Source of the DNA: Flectobacillus longus
Lineage (GTDB): Bacteria > Bacteroidota > Bacteroidia > Cytophagales > Spirosomataceae
Length of the DNA: 64,000 nt
Assembly: GCF_030056705.1 (NCBI RefSeq)
Contig: NZ_JASHIC010000009.1
Coordinates: forward strand, 156,125-220,124
Direction of reading: 5' to 3'
This document shows, one piece after another, positions 61,764 to 64,000 of the stretch. The notes beneath the pieces were generated by a model. It made no database searches. It was not told where the DNA came from and worked only from the letters and a program-made list of their open reading frames with translations. A program made the position numbers and the translations under genes. The stretch's first letter is position 1. Every line of letters begins with the position of its first letter.

Positions 61764-62266
61764 GAAGCAAAGACATTTCACTACAGATTATCAAACAATT
61801 AGAAGACGTATTGTCGTGCTTAAATGTAACACAGTACACTAAGCCTTTAGCTGTTTTTAATGGAAGTAGTTTGGGACAACATGTACGTCATACCGTTGAG
61901 TTTTTTCAATGTTTAATCGAAGGGCTAGAAAGCGGGATTGTTGACTATGATGCTCGCAAAAGAGACATGCAAATTGAAAACGACTTAGCCTATACGCTCA
62001 CCTGTTTGAACAATATCTCGGCACAAATTTTCGAAATATCTGATGCTCAAAAATTAATGTTGATAGCGACTTATTACGATGAAATCATTCCAGAAATGGT
62101 CATTTCCAATGTCCAGCGTGAGTTGGTTTATTTGATAGAGCATTCTATCCATCATTTTGCGTTAGTGCGCATTGGAATTCAAGAAAATTTCCCTGGGGTT
62201 TCATTGCCTTACAGCTTTGGCGTAGCATATTCTACCATTAAATATCGAGAAAGTGTTTCGGCATAA
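61760..62266 (+). CDS. DinB-like four-helix metal-binding protein
   Basis: A 168-residue cytoplasmic protein. The metal-site histidines are SLGQHVRHTVEF and YLIEHSIHHFALVRIG, and the C-terminal SFGVAYSTIKYRE is typical of this DinB subgroup. Family members include bacillithiol and mycothiol transferases and many of unknown substrate. Coupled to the YceI gene by ATGA overlap, so likely part of the same stress/redox unit. Confidence 0.85.
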   Translation: MRSKDISLQIIKQLEDVLSCLNVTQYTKPLAVFNGSSLGQHVRHTVEFFQCLIEGLESGIVDYDARKRDMQIENDLAYTLTCLNNISAQIFEISDAQKLMLIATYYDEIIPEMVISNVQRELVYLIEHSIHHFALVRIGIQENFPGVSLPYSFGVAYSTIKYRESVSA

Positions 62267-62301
62267 GTATTTTTTTACATTCATATTCTGCTTTATTACT
62301 C

Positions 62302-63039
62302 ATGTGCGTACTGACTTATATTCCGACTGAAAATCAAGGATTTATATTGACATCAAATAGAGACGAGGCTGTCTCAAGAGTTTTGGCTGTACCACCAAAA
62401 AAATATCAGCTTGGAGGGCAATATGTATTTTTCCCGAAAGATCCACAAGGAGACGGAACTTGGATTGGAAGTTGTGGAAACTTTACACTTTGTTTGCTGA
62501 ATGGGGGCGTTGAAAAACATATCCCCCAACCTCCTTATCGACAAAGTCGTGGCAAAGTCATTATAGATTTTTTTGAATATTATTCAGTTCAATTTTTTCT
62601 TCAAACCTATTATTTCAATGAAATTGAACCCTTTACTTTAGTAATTATCGAAAGTCAAAAAGAACGAATTTTGCATGAAATCAGATGGACTGGCGAGCAG
62701 ATTTTGTATCAAGAAAAAGAAGCAGATATAGCACATATATGGTCGTCAGTTACCCTTTATTCGCCAGAAATAATTCAGCAACGAGAGAATTGGTTTAAAG
62801 ATTTTTTACAAGAAATACCCAATAAAGAATCTTTATTAGACTTTCATCATTTTGGTGGAAAAGGTCATGCAAAAAGCAATCTTAAAGTCAATTTTGAAAA
62901 TCTATTAAAAACTGTCTCTATAACGCAATATACCATTACCAAAAATGAATTTACGATTCATTATGAAGATTTGATTCAAGAAAAAACTTATGATTATAGG
63001 GTTTTTATGGAACATGAAGAAAAATTTTGGTGGAGATAA
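62302..63039 (+). CDS. NRDE-family (TANGO2-like) protein
   Basis: A 245-residue protein of the NRDE family. The defining LTSNRDEAVSR is at the start, preceded by MCVLTY, where Cys2 fits an Ntn-hydrolase-like N-terminal nucleophile. GTWIGSCGNFTLCLLNGG follows. Eukaryotic TANGO2 is linked to haem and lipid handling; the bacterial role is unclear. It is last in the DM13-YceI-DinB operon. The final codons (WWR, stop) lie inside the terminator stem. Confidence 0.9.
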   Translation: MCVLTYIPTENQGFILTSNRDEAVSRVLAVPPKKYQLGGQYVFFPKDPQGDGTWIGSCGNFTLCLLNGGVEKHIPQPPYRQSRGKVIIDFFEYYSVQFFLQTYYFNEIEPFTLVIIESQKERILHEIRWTGEQILYQEKEADIAHIWSSVTLYSPEIIQQRENWFKDFLQEIPNKESLLDFHHFGGKGHAKSNLKVNFENLLKTVSITQYTITKNEFTIHYEDLIQEKTYDYRVFMEHEEKFWWR

Positions 63040-63053
63040 CTATCTCCACCAAA
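63026..63053. terminator. Bidirectional terminator overlapping coding end
   Basis: TTTGGTGGAGATA (63026-63038) pairs perfectly with TATCTCCACCAAA (63041-63053) around AC. The left arm carries the last codons and stop of the NRDE gene. The hairpin serves both converging genes. Confidence 0.75.
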
Positions 63054-63055
63054 GC

Positions 63056-63427
63056 TTAGGCAGCAGTATTAAATAGACGGTTTTTTACTTCAGGAAATCT
63101 TACCGCTGTTGCAATCCAAATCAAAACCTCAATAGCTACAGGAATAGCAACAGGCTGATTACTCACAAAGTGAACAGCAATGGCTCCGCTCATATAAGTC
63201 ATGGCTAGTAATGCGCCCACAACGCCTGTTCTTGGAATAAACCAGAGAACAACAATAACTAACTCTAACATTCCAAGAAAGGTAAGATGCGCTTGTCCTC
63301 CCAAAGTTTTGGCCATTTCGGCAGTTCCTTCGCCACCAAATAGTTTGAATAATCCACTTCCAGTAAAAACAAATGCTACCAAAATCGTAAGTGCCCAAGT
63401 AATAATTTTATTCATCGTCGAATTCAT
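63056..63427 (-). CDS. DoxX-family membrane protein (stress-linked)
   Basis: A 123-residue four-helix DoxX protein: IITWALTILVAFVFTGSG, KLFGGEGTAEMAKTLGG, LTFLGMLELVIVVLWF and the last helix around VAIPVAIEVLIWIATAV. It is divergent from an HxlR-type regulator 91 bp away. That arrangement recalls the catD (DoxX) and YodB/CatR (HxlR) quinone-response pairs of Firmicutes. It probably takes part in quinone or electrophile protection and is controlled by its neighbour. Confidence 0.92.
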   Translation of the reverse strand: MNSTMNKIITWALTILVAFVFTGSGLFKLFGGEGTAEMAKTLGGQAHLTFLGMLELVIVVLWFIPRTGVVGALLAMTYMSGAIAVHFVSNQPVAIPVAIEVLIWIATAVRFPEVKNRLFNTAA

Positions 63428-63518
63428 AATTTTGTTTATTTTTTTACAAAATTAAAACCATATACTATACTTTTGTTATTAGTTACAAAATAGATAGTAG
63501 TATCAAAAACAATAGTAA
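63428..63518. promoter_or_regulatory. Divergent promoter region between doxX-like and hxlR-like genes
   Basis: Two boxes match the Bacteroidota -7 consensus TAnnTTTG: TACTTTTG on the plus strand (63468-63475) and TAATTTTG on the minus strand (63454-63447). An imperfect dyad (ATACTATACTTTTG against CAAAATAGATAGTAGTAT) spans 63462-63508 and is a candidate HxlR site. No -33 box was clear. Confidence 0.4.
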
Positions 63519-63869
63519 ATGATGGAAGAAATTCGTACCGCCAAATCTTGTAAACAAGCAAGACTAGCCATTCAAGATACCTTAGATGTTGTTGGAGGAA
63601 AATGGAAGTTAGTATTAATTTCAGTCTTGAGGCACGGTCCTCGAAAGTTTAATGAGCTCTCTCGGGAAATACATATTAGTCCTAGAATTTTATCGAAAGA
63701 GTTACAAGAACTAGAAAGTCATGGATTGGTATCCAGAACAGTGTGTAATACCAAACCTGTTACAGTAGAATATGCTTTGACCGAATATAGCGAATCGCTT
63801 TCAGAAGTAGTCATGTCCATGCACCAATGGGGTGTTAAACACCGTCAGCGTGTCATGGAGTTGTTGTAA
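63519..63869 (+). CDS. HxlR-family transcriptional regulator
   Basis: A 116-residue winged-helix regulator: LDVVGGKWKLVLISVLRHGP, FNELSREIHISPRILSKEL and GLVSRTVCNTKPVTVEYALT are diagnostic. Cys11 in AKSCKQA lies where redox-sensing HxlR proteins (YodB, CatR, HypR) carry their reactive N-terminal cysteine. A second Cys occurs in RTVCNT. It is probably a quinone- or oxidant-sensing repressor of the divergent DoxX gene. Met1 and Met2 are equally good starts. The 130 bases after it show nothing. Confidence 0.92.
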   Translation: MMEEIRTAKSCKQARLAIQDTLDVVGGKWKLVLISVLRHGPRKFNELSREIHISPRILSKELQELESHGLVSRTVCNTKPVTVEYALTEYSESLSEVVMSMHQWGVKHRQRVMELL

Positions 63870-64000
63870 ATCCTAAATTTAGTGATGAACTGTATTAAAA
63901 ATCAAACTTTCAGGCAAATATTATTTTGTGAGCGCAATTTTATTTGCCTGAAAATCATTCTGAAACACAGTATTGTTTTTGACGATAGCGAAAGCTTGTC

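Overview
The window looks like chromosomal DNA of a Bacteroidota bacterium, most likely order Cytophagales. The DNA is AT-rich, start codons generally lack Shine-Dalgarno sequences, secreted proteins carry short signal peptides ending in AQ, TAnnTTTG-like promoter boxes occur, and intergenic hairpins include the GCTCCGTAGGAGC type common in this phylum. The genus cannot be fixed from the sequence alone. No rRNA, tRNA, CRISPR array or transposase was seen.

Layout. (1) 1-8565, minus strand: a six-gene signalling operon. In transcription order it holds a membrane PP2C phosphatase, a membrane Ser/Thr kinase with Sel1-like repeats, two ~700-residue proteins built almost wholly of a 14-residue Ala/Glu/Lys/Asn repeat, an FHA protein, and an unrecognised protein cut by the window edge. 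This is the best candidate for an undescribed system. (2) 9127-13912: a DoxX-like membrane protein with its AraC-type regulator, a RES/Xre toxin-antitoxin pair, and an M48 protease bracketed by three copies of a ~138-bp multi-hairpin repeat. (3) 13923-57907: a large pectin/rhamnogalacturonan degradation cluster. It encodes GH28, GH78 (two), GH106, GH2 (two), GH43, GH105, GH140-like, PL1, CE8, several esterases, an MGH1-like glycosidase, and two large proteins of unassigned activity. A sodium:solute symporter and a four-carbon acid-sugar kinase handle uptake and part of the downstream metabolism. No SusC/SusD pair or dedicated regulator is inside the window. A 5 x 141-bp tandem array lies between the symporter and the next glycosidase. 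(4) 49098-51792: a quinone-detoxification-like pair (carboxylesterase plus ring-cleaving dioxygenase) and a Crp-family regulator, embedded in the pectin cluster. (5) 58386-63869: a redox/stress neighbourhood with YHS, DoxX, Crp, DM13, outer-membrane, YceI, DinB and NRDE proteins, then a divergent DoxX/HxlR pair.

How the parts may work together. Secreted lyase, esterases and polygalacturonase would cut and de-esterify the pectin backbone. Rhamnosidases, galactosidases, the arabinofuranosidase/xylosidase, the apiosidase-like enzyme and the unsaturated-uronyl hydrolase would then trim side chains and oligosaccharides. The symporter is the only visible sugar importer. Long imperfect inverted repeats of two recurrent types sit between many of the co-directional pectin genes. 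A shared motif (AAAATGGTA and a linked 27-bp element) precedes three of the transcription units and may be the operator of the unseen regulator.
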